A stretch of DNA of 14,968 nt from an uncultured Planctomycetota bacterium. Its GTDB lineage: Bacteria; Planctomycetota; SZUA-567; JAFGNG01. Positions 1-8,076 of this stretch are shown here, piece by piece. Every line of letters begins with the position of its first letter. The first letter of the stretch is position 1. The position numbers and the translations under genes were made by a program. The notes under the pieces are model-generated. The model did no database searches. It worked only from the letters and a program-made list of their open reading frames with translations, and was not told the DNA's origin. The stretch is taken from positions 1 to 14,968 of the forward strand of contig CAMZKK010000224.1 of assembly GCA_947311175.1 (NCBI GenBank). The letters run 5' to 3'.

Positions 1-1903
1 CCATCAATTCATCGTCAATAATTAGAACGCTACCCCTTCCTTGTGGAATTCTGCTTATTTCATCCCCCTCACCGTCCTCTACTGTCTTTTCCAATAACGG
101 AAGTAAAACATTAAAGGTTGTCCCTTTGCCGGTTTTTGACTCAACACTAATTGAACCTTTGTGAGAATGAACAATTCCATATACAGCAGCAAGCCCCATT
201 CCTGTCCCTTTGCCCACATCCTTGGTGGTAAAGAATGGCTCAAAAATCTTTTCGAAAATTTCTTTGGGGATTCCTTCTCCGTTGTCGGTGACTTTAATGG
301 AAAAATAATTTCCTGCGCTCAACCGCTCATTTCCCTCTTTGTTATTTTGGTCAATTTTTTGATTAGAAGTTGAGATGATTAACTCACCTCCATTTCCCAT
401 TGCATCTTTGGCATTTATGCAAAGGTTGAGCAGTGCGTTTTGAATTTGCCCAATATCACCATTCACGGTATATTCGTTGGCATCAAGCCTAAGCTTAATT
501 TCAATTTTTTTATCTATACTGTGCTTAAGCATATCTGAAGTATTTATGATTAGCTTGTGAATATTTACCGGTTGCACTTGATGATTGCTCTTGCGAGCAA
601 AGGCAAGTAGTTGAGCAGTTAACTCAGAAGAGCGAGTCGCTGCCGATTTTACCTGCTTGATATAATCAAGAACAACCTCTTTCTCTGGCATCGTAGTTGC
701 AATAATATCTGAATACCCCATGATGATAGAAAGTTGATTGTTAAAATCATGTGCAACTCCACCGGCGAGATGACCAATCGACTCCATTTTTTGGGAATGC
801 TGAAGTTGATGTTGGGTATCTAATAGTTCATCTTGTGCTTTTCTCAACTCCGTAACATCAATAAGAATATTGATAACAATAGGGTCGCTGGGGTTTTCAG
901 AGAGTAAGGCACTGCGAATATCAAACCATTTCTTTTGCTCATCTTTTTCAATACAAACTGTTGCCTGCTGTGGCCGGTTAGTCTTTATCAATTGTTCCAT
1001 AACAATATTTAAATTTTCAGCAGACTCTTGATTCACAATTTTAGAAAAGTGCTTACCATCAATATCTTTTTTTGACTTAAATAAATTACCCCCAATCGGG
1101 GTGAGAACATCTCTCATTATTCCATCTATTCCACAAATGATTAATATCCCCGGAATGGCTTCAACAATTGATTCTGTTCGTCTAATATGCTCTTCCAATG
1201 AGATATCGCGATTTTGAATAGTTAAAATCATCTCATTAAAACTATCTGCCAAAACTCCAAGCTCATCTGTTCGATTAGACTGAGCTCTCAATCCATAATT
1301 CTGATTAGTAGTAACCACACTCATTAAATCACTGAGCTCAGAAATTGGATTAGAAATTACTCTTTGAAAACGCGTTGCCAGCAGAAAAGCAATAATAATA
1401 ACTATCAAGACGGCAACGGCAGAATAGCACAAAGTCAAGTATTGGCTTTCATTTATTGCTCTAAGGTCATAATAAAGATATGCTACACCTAATAATTCAC
1501 CATCATTTTCAATTCGATAATAAATTTCTATACTCTCAGGATTTATTTGATGAATATTCTTAACAATAAGATCTGACCGATGACTATCACTTGGTAAATC
1601 ACCAAAACTGGCAAAGATTTTGCCGTCTGGAGAAAAGATGCAGACATATTTTATTTCCGGAGTTGAGCTAATTGCCTCAAGGCTGTTTTTTGCACTGATA
1701 CTATCGTCAAATATTATGGAAGATTTGCTTGTATTTGCAATTATTCTTATGTTGTTTTTTGCAGAATTTAGGGCGGATGATTGATAAACCTCACATATTT
1801 GATAACTAAAAAAACCATTGATCGCAATGGCTACCATAATTGCTAACCCTGTAACCATTCCAATTAGCTTATGTCTGATTGTCAATCGAGAATAAAGTCC
1901 CAT
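1..1903 (-). CDS. Hybrid sensor histidine kinase, CHASE8-HAMP-PAS-HisKA-HATPase-REC (3' part cut by window edge)
   Basis: Inner-membrane sensor kinase; 634 codons are visible and the frame is open to the left edge. Seen: a membrane segment near residues 15-34, a periplasmic stretch of about 35-154 resembling CHASE8 (the YfiN sensor domain), a second membrane segment near 155-177, HAMP to about 230, and a PAS-like region at about 245-350. The HisKA box VAHDFNNQL has the phospho-accepting His385. The ATPase has the N box around Asn497 (CINAKDAM), G1 DNGEGIP at 540-546, an F box FEPFFTTK and G2 GTGMGLA at 566-572. A receiver domain starts near residue 624 (GSVLIIDDELM) and is then cut. The start ATG overlaps the stop of the YfiR-like gene (TAATG), implying translational coupling. 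Inference: the YfiR-like partner binds the periplasmic domain and sets kinase activity. The kinase assignment is secure; the CHASE8 label is moderately so. Confidence 0.93.
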   Translation of the reverse strand, partial: MGLYSRLTIRHKLIGMVTGLAIMVAIAINGFFSYQICEVYQSSALNSAKNNIRIIANTSKSSIIFDDSISAKNSLEAISSTPEIKYVCIFSPDGKIFASFGDLPSDSHRSDLIVKNIHQINPESIEIYYRIENDGELLGVAYLYYDLRAINESQYLTLCYSAVAVLIVIIIAFLLATRFQRVISNPISELSDLMSVVTTNQNYGLRAQSNRTDELGVLADSFNEMILTIQNRDISLEEHIRRTESIVEAIPGILIICGIDGIMRDVLTPIGGNLFKSKKDIDGKHFSKIVNQESAENLNIVMEQLIKTNRPQQATVCIEKDEQKKWFDIRSALLSENPSDPIVINILIDVTELRKAQDELLDTQHQLQHSQKMESIGHLAGGVAHDFNNQLSIIMGYSDIIATTMPEKEVVLDYIKQVKSAATRSSELTAQLLAFARKSNHQVQPVNIHKLIINTSDMLKHSIDKKIEIKLRLDANEYTVNGDIGQIQNALLNLCINAKDAMGNGGELIISTSNQKIDQNNKEGNERLSAGNYFSIKVTDNGEGIPKEIFEKIFEPFFTTKDVGKGTGMGLAAVYGIVHSHKGSISVESKTGKGTTFNVLLPLLEKTVEDGEGDEISRIPQGRGSVLIIDDELM

Positions 1904-2490
1904 TATCGATCCTCTTTCGGTTTTATAATCTTTGCCAATTTAAGCAATTCTGAGCTGAGCTTTAAACCCGACTTTTTGACTGCTACCAAATTTACCTCAA
2001 ATCGAATTTTTTGTTTTATCAATAACAGATTTATCAAGCATCCCTTTTCTGCCATCCCCGCACCTTCTCCAATTGTTAAGATAGGACGATTGGCAGTTTT
2101 CTCCAAAATAAGCGCTACCATCTTTGTCTCAATGTCTTTGGTTATAAAAACAATACACCCATCAGGTATCTTTGTCCTCGAACCAAGTGCTCGCAACTTG
2201 AGTTTTCGCCCATTAACAATTTTGTTTTTTTGTTTATCAAAGATAGGTTTTAATTTGCGGTATGAGGTGGTGTAAAGAACGATGTTTTTTTCTGAACTAT
2301 CCACCCATCGAGTATAGCGAGCAAAATTTGTAACAAAGGCAATCTTGACCGCATACTCAAAACTTTCAGCCTGTTTTGAGCTCAATCTTTTTACAGAATG
2401 ATTATTTTCCTTAGCAATAGCAGGATTATTTTTAACAATAAATATTGTTAAAAATAACAAGGTAATAATTATCCTCTTTGTTGAATTCAT
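1903..2490 (-). CDS. YfiR/HmsC-like periplasmic protein (DUF4154 family)
   Basis: 195 residues with an N-terminal signal sequence (basic MNSTKR, hydrophobic core, probable cleavage after AIA near residue 26). The mature part follows the DUF4154 pattern: a FEYAVKIAFVTNFARYTRW-type start, a middle IPDGCIVFITKD strand, RPILTIGEGAGMAEKGC, then RFEVNLVAVKKSGLKLSSELL near the end. In Pseudomonas, YfiR is a periplasmic repressor that binds the CHASE8 domain of the diguanylate cyclase YfiN. Here the adjacent gene is a CHASE8-type histidine kinase, so an equivalent role in gating that kinase is inferred. The gene begins 27 bases after the TonB-dependent receptor ends, with AGGA just upstream of ATG, and its stop overlaps the kinase start. 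YfiR's disulfide cysteines are not obviously matched: only two Cys are present. Confidence 0.85.
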   Translation of the reverse strand: MNSTKRIIITLLFLTIFIVKNNPAIAKENNHSVKRLSSKQAESFEYAVKIAFVTNFARYTRWVDSSEKNIVLYTTSYRKLKPIFDKQKNKIVNGRKLKLRALGSRTKIPDGCIVFITKDIETKMVALILEKTANRPILTIGEGAGMAEKGCLINLLLIKQKIRFEVNLVAVKKSGLKLSSELLKLAKIIKPKEDR

Positions 2491-2517
2491 TTCTTCCTAC
2501 CCACACTACTACTGTGA

Positions 2518-4572
2518 TTAAAACGTATATGTCATCTTGGCAAACAAACTACGATGAACCTCAATTGATGACATTTGCCGTTCAGCCTTATCTCCAAGAT
2601 TTTTTCCAGCCACAGAAAATTCAAGATTTTTATTTGGTTTCCAACCCAATCGCAAATCAAAATCGGTTATCGGTTTTTGGTCACGATGTTGTATTTGTGC
2701 AGTATGCCGAACCCAAACATCAAATTCAAGATTATATGGCAAGTTAAATTCAAAATTGATAGAAACCAGTTCTTCCGGACTTCCCCTCTCGTATAAATCC
2801 TTTTCATTCGGCCCGTCATTGCCACCATTGTTCAAGTGGCGCATATTGGTATGTTGATTAGTATATGCTCCACCAATGGTCAAACGTTCATTTACTCGCC
2901 AATTTGCAGCAAGTTCAAGACCATAACTTATCCCCCCCAACATATTATCATATTGACGATAAACTTCATAGTGATTTGCAGGGAAACTCTGCCAACCAGC
3001 TGTTTGATGTTCATAGCTGGTTAGTTTATCATATTTATTATAATAAGTTGCCAAATCAAACCACAAATTCTGCTTTGGCTCAAACCTCCAGCCAGCCTCA
3101 TAGGCATTTACCGTCTCCGCCTTTAAATCATCTTTTGGATAAAAGCTGTTTGATGCCGCAAATGCTCCTTTGTCAACAATCACAGAATAAATTGCATTAT
3201 CCATAATCACCGAAGGTGTATGGACAGCCTTTGAAGCAGAGGTCCAGAAGGTATGTTTTTGATTTGGGGTATATAGTAATTTAGCTGCCGGCATAAGTTC
3301 ATTGCCAGTATAGGTATTTCTTTGAAATTTAGCACCCAGTGTCAAAAACAATTTGTCTTCTAAGAGTTCAATATTATCCTGCAACATTGCTGAAAATATA
3401 TCACTGGTTGTATGCTCTTTGGTAAAATAAAGCTCGGGAATTCTTTCTGCATCAAACCAATCTGCTCGATAACCAAGTCCCCAAGTTATATCATGTTTGG
3501 AAAACAATTTGAAGTTATGTTGAAATTCAAAATCAACTCGTTGAGTGTTAAAGGTGGTATCGTGAAAATCTCGATCTTCGTTATTTATAAATGCCTGAAA
3601 ATAAAATTCATTATCATCGGCAAGACTATGGGTCCACTTACCAAGTAAAAATCCTCCATTAACTCCCGGAGTGTATGGCACAAGCTCACGATAAGGTGAG
3701 GTTGTATAATTACTGCGATAAAACTTGGTATTGGTTTCGTTTTCATAAATATCACCCGATACCATAAATGTATTTTTGTCACCGGGGGTTGCGTCAATCC
3801 TAAATCCTGCTCGCTTACCGGTAAATTCTTCTACCCTAAGCTGGTCAGAATACTTTAACGCATCTTTTGCGATATCACTACCTTCATCATATCCTGAATT
3901 CATAAAATGTTTGCCATACACTCGCATAAACAGACTATTGCCTAATTTAAAACCATATCGAGCATTTTCTTGACTTCTTTCCACCGTTCCAACCCCAACG
4001 GAAACCAATCCACCTTGCGTATCTTTGGCATTTTTGGTAATGATATTGATAATTCCATTCATCGCATTTGCTCCCCAAACTGTCCCTCCGGGGCCACGAA
4101 TAATCTCAATCCTTTCAATATCTTCAAGCATCAAATCCATTGCATCCCACCAGGTAGTTGCAAGTGAAGAACCATAAACACTTCTGCCGTCAACCAGCAC
4201 CAGCACCTTATTTGATGAATAAAAATTATGATGTCCGCGAATACTAACTACCCTATGAGCAAAATAGATACCCGGTTCAGATACTGTCACCCCCGGAGCC
4301 AACCTAAAGGCATCTGCAAGAGAGGTTACCCCACTTCGACGAATGGCATCAGCAGTAATCACATACGATGCTGCGGCAGTTTTAGATAATTTCTGAGCCC
4401 TCTTCGATACACTTGTTACTGTTGAATCCATCATAGATGGAATCTCTATATCCATCAGTTGCTCTAATTTTAGATTTGAAAAATCTTTCTTACTCGCAAT
4501 AGTTTCCTCTGCTCCAATAATAGTTCCCACCAAGAACATTATAGAAAAGAAATTAAATAAAAGTTTATTCAT
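2518..4572 (-). CDS. TonB-dependent outer-membrane receptor
   Basis: 684 residues from the ATG at 4572. That start has AGGA about nine bases upstream; an ATG nine bases further out overlaps this Shine-Dalgarno and is less likely. Residues 1-21 form a signal peptide. Then comes the short lead LEQLMDIEIP and a possible TonB-box-like STVTSVSKRAQK. The plug domain shows AASYVITADAIRRSGVTSLADAFRLAPGV, VSIRGHHNFYSSNKVLVLVDGRSVYG and ERIEIIRGPGGTVWGANAMNGIINIITK (these strings are spread over about residues 67-178, the longer ones shortened in meaning to their conserved cores). The rest is a beta-barrel ending in the aromatic C-terminal strand KMTYTF. It imports a bound ligand using TonB energy. Neither sequence nor context identifies the ligand; no siderophore, cobalamin or sugar genes are nearby. 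It heads the operon with the YfiR-like protein and CHASE8 kinase, suggesting a sensory role. No clear Fur-type site was seen upstream. Confidence 0.93.
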   Translation of the reverse strand: MNKLLFNFFSIMFLVGTIIGAEETIASKKDFSNLKLEQLMDIEIPSMMDSTVTSVSKRAQKLSKTAAASYVITADAIRRSGVTSLADAFRLAPGVTVSEPGIYFAHRVVSIRGHHNFYSSNKVLVLVDGRSVYGSSLATTWWDAMDLMLEDIERIEIIRGPGGTVWGANAMNGIINIITKNAKDTQGGLVSVGVGTVERSQENARYGFKLGNSLFMRVYGKHFMNSGYDEGSDIAKDALKYSDQLRVEEFTGKRAGFRIDATPGDKNTFMVSGDIYENETNTKFYRSNYTTSPYRELVPYTPGVNGGFLLGKWTHSLADDNEFYFQAFINNEDRDFHDTTFNTQRVDFEFQHNFKLFSKHDITWGLGYRADWFDAERIPELYFTKEHTTSDIFSAMLQDNIELLEDKLFLTLGAKFQRNTYTGNELMPAAKLLYTPNQKHTFWTSASKAVHTPSVIMDNAIYSVIVDKGAFAASNSFYPKDDLKAETVNAYEAGWRFEPKQNLWFDLATYYNKYDKLTSYEHQTAGWQSFPANHYEVYRQYDNMLGGISYGLELAANWRVNERLTIGGAYTNQHTNMRHLNNGGNDGPNEKDLYERGSPEELVSINFEFNLPYNLEFDVWVRHTAQIQHRDQKPITDFDLRLGWKPNKNLEFSVAGKNLGDKAERQMSSIEVHRSLFAKMTYTF

Positions 4573-4671
4573 ACAAATCATCCTGCTATTTACAACAAAT
4601 CAAAATCCAAACAAGTACCCTAACACGAACTAAATATTATTCAACACCTAAAGCGATATTTACGGTTTAAG

Positions 4672-4700
4672 TTGACTTTCAGATGATTCCTCTTTAAAAT
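4672..4700 (+). promoter_or_regulatory. Sigma-70-type promoter for truB, implying a leaderless mRNA
   Basis: TTGACT at 4672-4677, a 17-base spacer, then TAAAAT at 4695-4700. Transcription would start near 4707-4708, which is the ATG of truB. No Shine-Dalgarno is present before that ATG (the upstream bases are TTATTATT), so the mRNA appears to be leaderless. Confidence 0.7.
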
Positions 4701-4707
4701 TATTATT

Positions 4708-5427
4708 ATGTCAAAAAAGAAAGATAATTATACCCCCATTCCACTACCGCAGCTTAGAGAAGAATTCTCTCACGACCCAAAATCTTTACTTAATAAGATA
4801 CCGGGGATTTTTCTAATTGATAAACCGGAAGGATTATCCAGCCATGATATTGTTTCAAGAATGAGAAAAAGGTTAAATCTAAGAAAAGTGGGGCATGGTG
4901 GAACCCTTGACCCGATGGCGACCGGACTACTGATAATCTTTGCAGGAAATGCAACTCGCCTATTTGATGAATTGCAAAATTTTCACAAGACCTATATCGC
5001 AAGAATGAAGCTCGGCTTTTCTACCGATTCATACGATATAACCGGCAAAACAACCGAAACTACTGCGATACCGTCTATTGACAAAACGACCTTAGAGCAG
5101 GCGTTACTTCAGTTTAAGGGTGAAATAATGCAAACACCTCCCGTATTCAGTGCTATTAAAAAAAATGGCAAACCAATCTATGAATTAGCAAGAAAGGGAA
5201 TTGAGGTAGAAATTGAACCACGACCGGTAACAGTCCATTCTCTAACCGGAAAGATTATTTCAAATGATGAAATAGAGCTGGAGATGAAAGTATCAAAGGG
5301 ATTTTATGTTAGGTCTTTGATAGACGATTTAGGAAAATCCCTTGACACTCTTGCCACAATGAACAGTCTCAAAAGAACTGAGATAGGACCATTCTTATTA
5401 AATGAAGCAGAATCAATAGGAGATTGA
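4708..5427 (+). CDS. truB: tRNA pseudouridine(55) synthase TruB, short form
   Basis: 239 residues. TruB converts U55 of the tRNA T-arm to pseudouridine in the cytoplasm. Seen: GIFLIDKPEGLSSHDIV at about 33-49, then the catalytic motif GHGGTLDPMATGLL with the nucleophile Asp68, and later TPPVFSAIKKNGKPIYELAR and KGFYVRSLIDDLG, all typical TruB blocks. Two oddities: about 31 polar residues precede the usual N-terminus, and the protein ends at IGPFLLNEAESIGD, where most TruB proteins continue with a C-terminal PUA-like domain (usual length about 300). No ATG, GTG or TTG lies between the first ATG and the conserved core, so the extension and the leaderless start both stand. The downstream dehydrogenase starts one base after the TGA, so the two are co-transcribed. 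Confidence 0.95.
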   Translation: MSKKKDNYTPIPLPQLREEFSHDPKSLLNKIPGIFLIDKPEGLSSHDIVSRMRKRLNLRKVGHGGTLDPMATGLLIIFAGNATRLFDELQNFHKTYIARMKLGFSTDSYDITGKTTETTAIPSIDKTTLEQALLQFKGEIMQTPPVFSAIKKNGKPIYELARKGIEVEIEPRPVTVHSLTGKIISNDEIELEMKVSKGFYVRSLIDDLGKSLDTLATMNSLKRTEIGPFLLNEAESIGD

Positions 5428-5428
5428 A

Positions 5429-6379
5429 ATGAAGATTGTCGTGCTTGATGGACACACCTTAAATCCAGGGGATTTAAGCTGGAGTAAATTAGAAGAAATT
5501 GCTGAAGTAACCGTTTACGATAGAACTGATGATAAAGATACCATTTCTCGTGCGAAGGAAGCGGAAATAATCCTCACCAATAAAACGGTTTTAGACAAAG
5601 AAACAATTAAATGTTTGCCTAAATTAAAATACATTGGGGTGCTCGCTACCGGAATCAATGTAGTTGATATTGAGGCAGCAAGACAAGCACAGATTACGGT
5701 TACCAATATTCCCGGATACAGCACAAATTCGGTTGCTCAAACCGTATTTGCCCACATTCTAAACCTAACCCAACATGTTGCCGAACACTCAACAACCGTA
5801 ACTAACGGCAAATGGAATAAATCTCCTGATTTTTGCTATTGGGATATTCCCCTAATCGAGCTTGCAGACAAGACTATCGGAATAATTGGTTTTGGCAAGA
5901 TAGGACAAGCCACGGCAAAACTTGCCATAGCTTTTGGAATGAAAGTCATTGTATCAACTCGCACTAACAAAGACACAAAGATGGATGTAGATTTTGTTTC
6001 CATAGATGAAATTTTTAAGAAAAGTGATTTTGTAAGTATTAATTGTCCGTTAACGGAAGAAACTACAAGCTTGATAAATGCTGAAAAATTATCATTGATG
6101 AAAAAAACAGCATTTCTAATCAATACAAGTCGTGGCCCGGTGCTTAATGAAGAAGCTCTCTCAGCTGCCCTCAATAATGAGCAAATTGCAGGTGCCGGCT
6201 TAGATGTGTTATCGGTTGAGCCTGCATCAGCTAACAATCCACTACTAACTGCAAAGAATTGTTATATAACCCCGCACATTGCATGGGCAACCACTGACTC
6301 AAGAAAACGACTAATGGAAATCGCTACCGAAAATGTAAAATCATTCATCAATAAAAAACCGATAAATGTAGTGAGTTAA
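5429..6379 (+). CDS. D-isomer-specific 2-hydroxyacid dehydrogenase (glycerate/hydroxypyruvate type)
   Basis: 316 residues, the usual length for this NAD(P)-dependent family, which interconverts 2-hydroxyacids and 2-ketoacids (glycerate/hydroxypyruvate for HprA-type members). Seen: N-terminal substrate-domain motif VLATGINVVD (71-80), the Rossmann motif GFGKIG at 154-159, INTSRGPVLNE with catalytic Arg235, GLDVLSVEP with Glu264, and the catalytic His283 in ITPHIAWAT. All three catalytic residues are in place, so it should be active. The closest recalled pattern is HprA-like glycerate dehydrogenase, including NKTVLDKETI and the Trp after the His (HIAW), but substrate cannot be proven by eye. 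AGGAG ends six bases before ATG and overlaps the end of truB. The gene converges with the next one, separated by a 27-base hairpin spacer. Confidence 0.9.
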   Translation: MKIVVLDGHTLNPGDLSWSKLEEIAEVTVYDRTDDKDTISRAKEAEIILTNKTVLDKETIKCLPKLKYIGVLATGINVVDIEAARQAQITVTNIPGYSTNSVAQTVFAHILNLTQHVAEHSTTVTNGKWNKSPDFCYWDIPLIELADKTIGIIGFGKIGQATAKLAIAFGMKVIVSTRTNKDTKMDVDFVSIDEIFKKSDFVSINCPLTEETTSLINAEKLSLMKKTAFLINTSRGPVLNEEALSAALNNEQIAGAGLDVLSVEPASANNPLLTAKNCYITPHIAWATTDSRKRLMEIATENVKSFINKKPINVVS

Positions 6380-6380
6380 A

Positions 6381-6421
6381 CCTAAATCCCAACTGTGCAG
6401 TTTAGGCTAACTGTCTTTTTT
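6381..6421. terminator. Hairpin between convergent genes (copy A of the 3'-end hairpin family)
   Basis: CCTAAA at 6381-6386 is complementary to TTTAGG at 6401-6406. An inner AACT-GTGC-AGTT hairpin offers an alternative fold with CCTA/TAGG outside. It fills the whole space between the stop of the dehydrogenase and the stop of the minus-strand gene. On the plus strand a run of T (6415-6421) follows after a gap of eight bases, so it may terminate transcription, though not in the classical form. Its left arm matches the element after dnaX. Confidence 0.5.
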
Positions 6422-7930
6422 AATTCTTTTAACCGCCTTGATAGCATCAATGACCTCCCGTTTTTTCTTTATTCTTTCACGCATTAATTTGCGGCGTTCA
6501 TCATCTTTTGCATTGTAGGCATAAATAACATAGCACAAAAACAAAACTAAAATCGTTACAATCACATAGACCCAAAATGGCTCGTTTGAGGGTTTTGGTT
6601 TAAAAACCTCAATCTTGCTTGCAGTCAACATTGGCGTCCATCGCCAATCATTCTTGATTGATTGATAGGGAAAGAATTTAGTAAATATTCCGATTACTCT
6701 CACCCTGTCACCATCTCTTAATGGATGGGGTAAAGTTGGCAGGGCAACAGTCCAACGATATTCAAAATTTTCGGTTGATTCATCATATATAACCAAGATG
6801 TAGATATTTTCAAGACCACCAGACAAGCCCTTTACCTTATGCTTTTCGACATATCTAACCCGACCAACAACCGAACCAATCTTCCATTTTAATTCTTTTG
6901 GCGGTCTGTCATGTTTCATCAAATTAAAAAAGTTAATCCTTGGATCAACCTTCTTTGCCAACTCTTCATCTGTAAAATGGTTCATATATTTGAATAAATG
7001 TTCAAAGGCATATTTCTCTGCCTGAATATTTCGTGCCTCTCGCTCAAAAGATACTTTAATTTTCCCTAAGCTTCTAAACCCCTTCCCTGTTTTAGACACA
7101 TCCAAGATTGGCTCCAACTGCTTGAGGTTGAGTGTATTGACCTTCTCTTTATAAATAATTTGTTTGTCAGTAGGATCACTCAACAAATACGGTAAGGGGC
7201 GAGGTTCCCATCTATAATATGCTTGTTTTGCCACAAATAAAGGTGTCCGTTGCCAAAAAGCCGGTCGCTTTGGATCAGGCTGACAACGATAAGCGTATCG
7301 TTTAAGAAAAATACCATCAAACGACACCAACCCCATCGGTCTAACAAGTTTTGAAATTTTCGGAGTCAATAAAGTATAAAAATGTGACTGAAACGGATCG
7401 GTAAGGGTCAATCGCCACATTTTTCGCAATCCCTTAGGCATATCTGGTAATTCCACCAAATCCTTTTGCAAAAGAACTCCATAAAAGTGAACAGATTTAC
7501 CTCGCCAATAATCAGGATTTTCCATCAATCGAGCAAAGGTAAAATAACTATTTTTTCTTGTTTTCTCTGCAAATACCTTAGAATCAACACCTTTTAAGTA
7601 GGAGAGAATATATTTAATAGATTCAGCATTTGACTGAATATCATTTGCCTGCTTCGACTTATCAGAAGTGTTTGCAATCTTCGCATTTATGATATTAATC
7701 AAAAGTCTATTTTGAATATCAAGAGTGGCAAGTGGATCTGGCTGATCTTTAATTACATCAGCTACAATATAGTCCTGTTTTGACTTTGGGATAAACCTTG
7801 CCTTACCTTGAGAAAAAGAACGCAAACCGACAAAAAGATAAACACACGCAATCATAAGCACACAGTAAACAATAATCTTAAATTTAGCTTTTCCTGCGCC
7901 GGTCTTTTTAGGTAAAGGAATCAATGACAT
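6407..7930 (-). CDS. Membrane-anchored protein of unknown function, two transmembrane helices
   Basis: 507 residues from the ATG at 7930, chosen because GGAG lies six bases upstream; the open frame extends further but without a better start. Seen: a basic N-terminus, a hydrophobic helix at about 18-36, a large soluble part of about 400 residues, a second helix at about 452-471, and a strongly basic cytoplasmic-looking tail (KDDERRKLMRERIKKKREV...). Both ends would be cytoplasmic and the large part periplasmic. Within it, two segments look alike in style: PDYWRGKSVHFYGVLLQKDL and the later WKIGSVVGRVRYVEKH / RDGDRVRVIGIFTKFFPY. These have the short beta-strand rhythm of OB-fold-like modules, and similar proteins are recalled from planctomycetes. 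No catalytic motif was found. No neighbour suggests a function. Confidence 0.85.
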   Translation of the reverse strand: MSLIPLPKKTGAGKAKFKIIVYCVLMIACVYLFVGLRSFSQGKARFIPKSKQDYIVADVIKDQPDPLATLDIQNRLLINIINAKIANTSDKSKQANDIQSNAESIKYILSYLKGVDSKVFAEKTRKNSYFTFARLMENPDYWRGKSVHFYGVLLQKDLVELPDMPKGLRKMWRLTLTDPFQSHFYTLLTPKISKLVRPMGLVSFDGIFLKRYAYRCQPDPKRPAFWQRTPLFVAKQAYYRWEPRPLPYLLSDPTDKQIIYKEKVNTLNLKQLEPILDVSKTGKGFRSLGKIKVSFEREARNIQAEKYAFEHLFKYMNHFTDEELAKKVDPRINFFNLMKHDRPPKELKWKIGSVVGRVRYVEKHKVKGLSGGLENIYILVIYDESTENFEYRWTVALPTLPHPLRDGDRVRVIGIFTKFFPYQSIKNDWRWTPMLTASKIEVFKPKPSNEPFWVYVIVTILVLFLCYVIYAYNAKDDERRKLMRERIKKKREVIDAIKAVKRIKKDS

Positions 7931-7957
7931 TTTTATCTCCGTATCTATTACAATATA

Positions 7958-7985
7958 ATAATATAATATTAAAAAAAAATGTAAA
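7958..7985 (-). promoter_or_regulatory. Candidate promoter for the two-helix membrane protein
   Basis: Read on the minus strand: TTTACA (7985-7980), a 16-base spacer with a run of nine T, then TATTAT (7963-7958). The region is extremely A/T rich, so a chance match is possible. Confidence 0.4.
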
Positions 7986-8011
7986 GCCCCATACAAGTTT
8001 TTGCTATTTAT

Positions 8012-8040
8012 TTTACAATACCGTTTTTCTGTGGTAAAAT
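8012..8040 (+). promoter_or_regulatory. Strong candidate promoter with extended -10, for the 122-residue protein
   Basis: TTTACA at 8012-8017, 17-base spacer, TAAAAT at 8035-8040, with TG at 8032-8033 forming an extended -10. The predicted start is near 8047. Confidence 0.65.
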
Positions 8041-8047
8041 ATAGTGA

Positions 8048-8064
8048 TGAAATAAATTATTTCA
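8048..8064. repeat. Perfect inverted repeat at the transcript start
   Basis: TGAAATAA, one central A, TTATTTCA: a 17-base palindrome directly after the predicted transcription start and directly before the Shine-Dalgarno GGAG (8067-8070). The one-base centre fits a protein-binding operator; as RNA it would form a small 5' hairpin with a reduced stem. Confidence 0.5.
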
Positions 8065-8076
8065 CTGGAGCAAGCA

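Noticed and set aside
1..1903. A broken kinase gene, because no complete frame is present
   Set aside because: The frame is open without stops from 1903 to the window edge and all kinase boxes are intact. It is cut by the window, not damaged.
2836..3206. Plus-strand open frames opposite the TonB-dependent receptor gene
   Set aside because: They lie wholly inside a well-supported minus-strand gene, have no Shine-Dalgarno and show no recognisable protein pattern.
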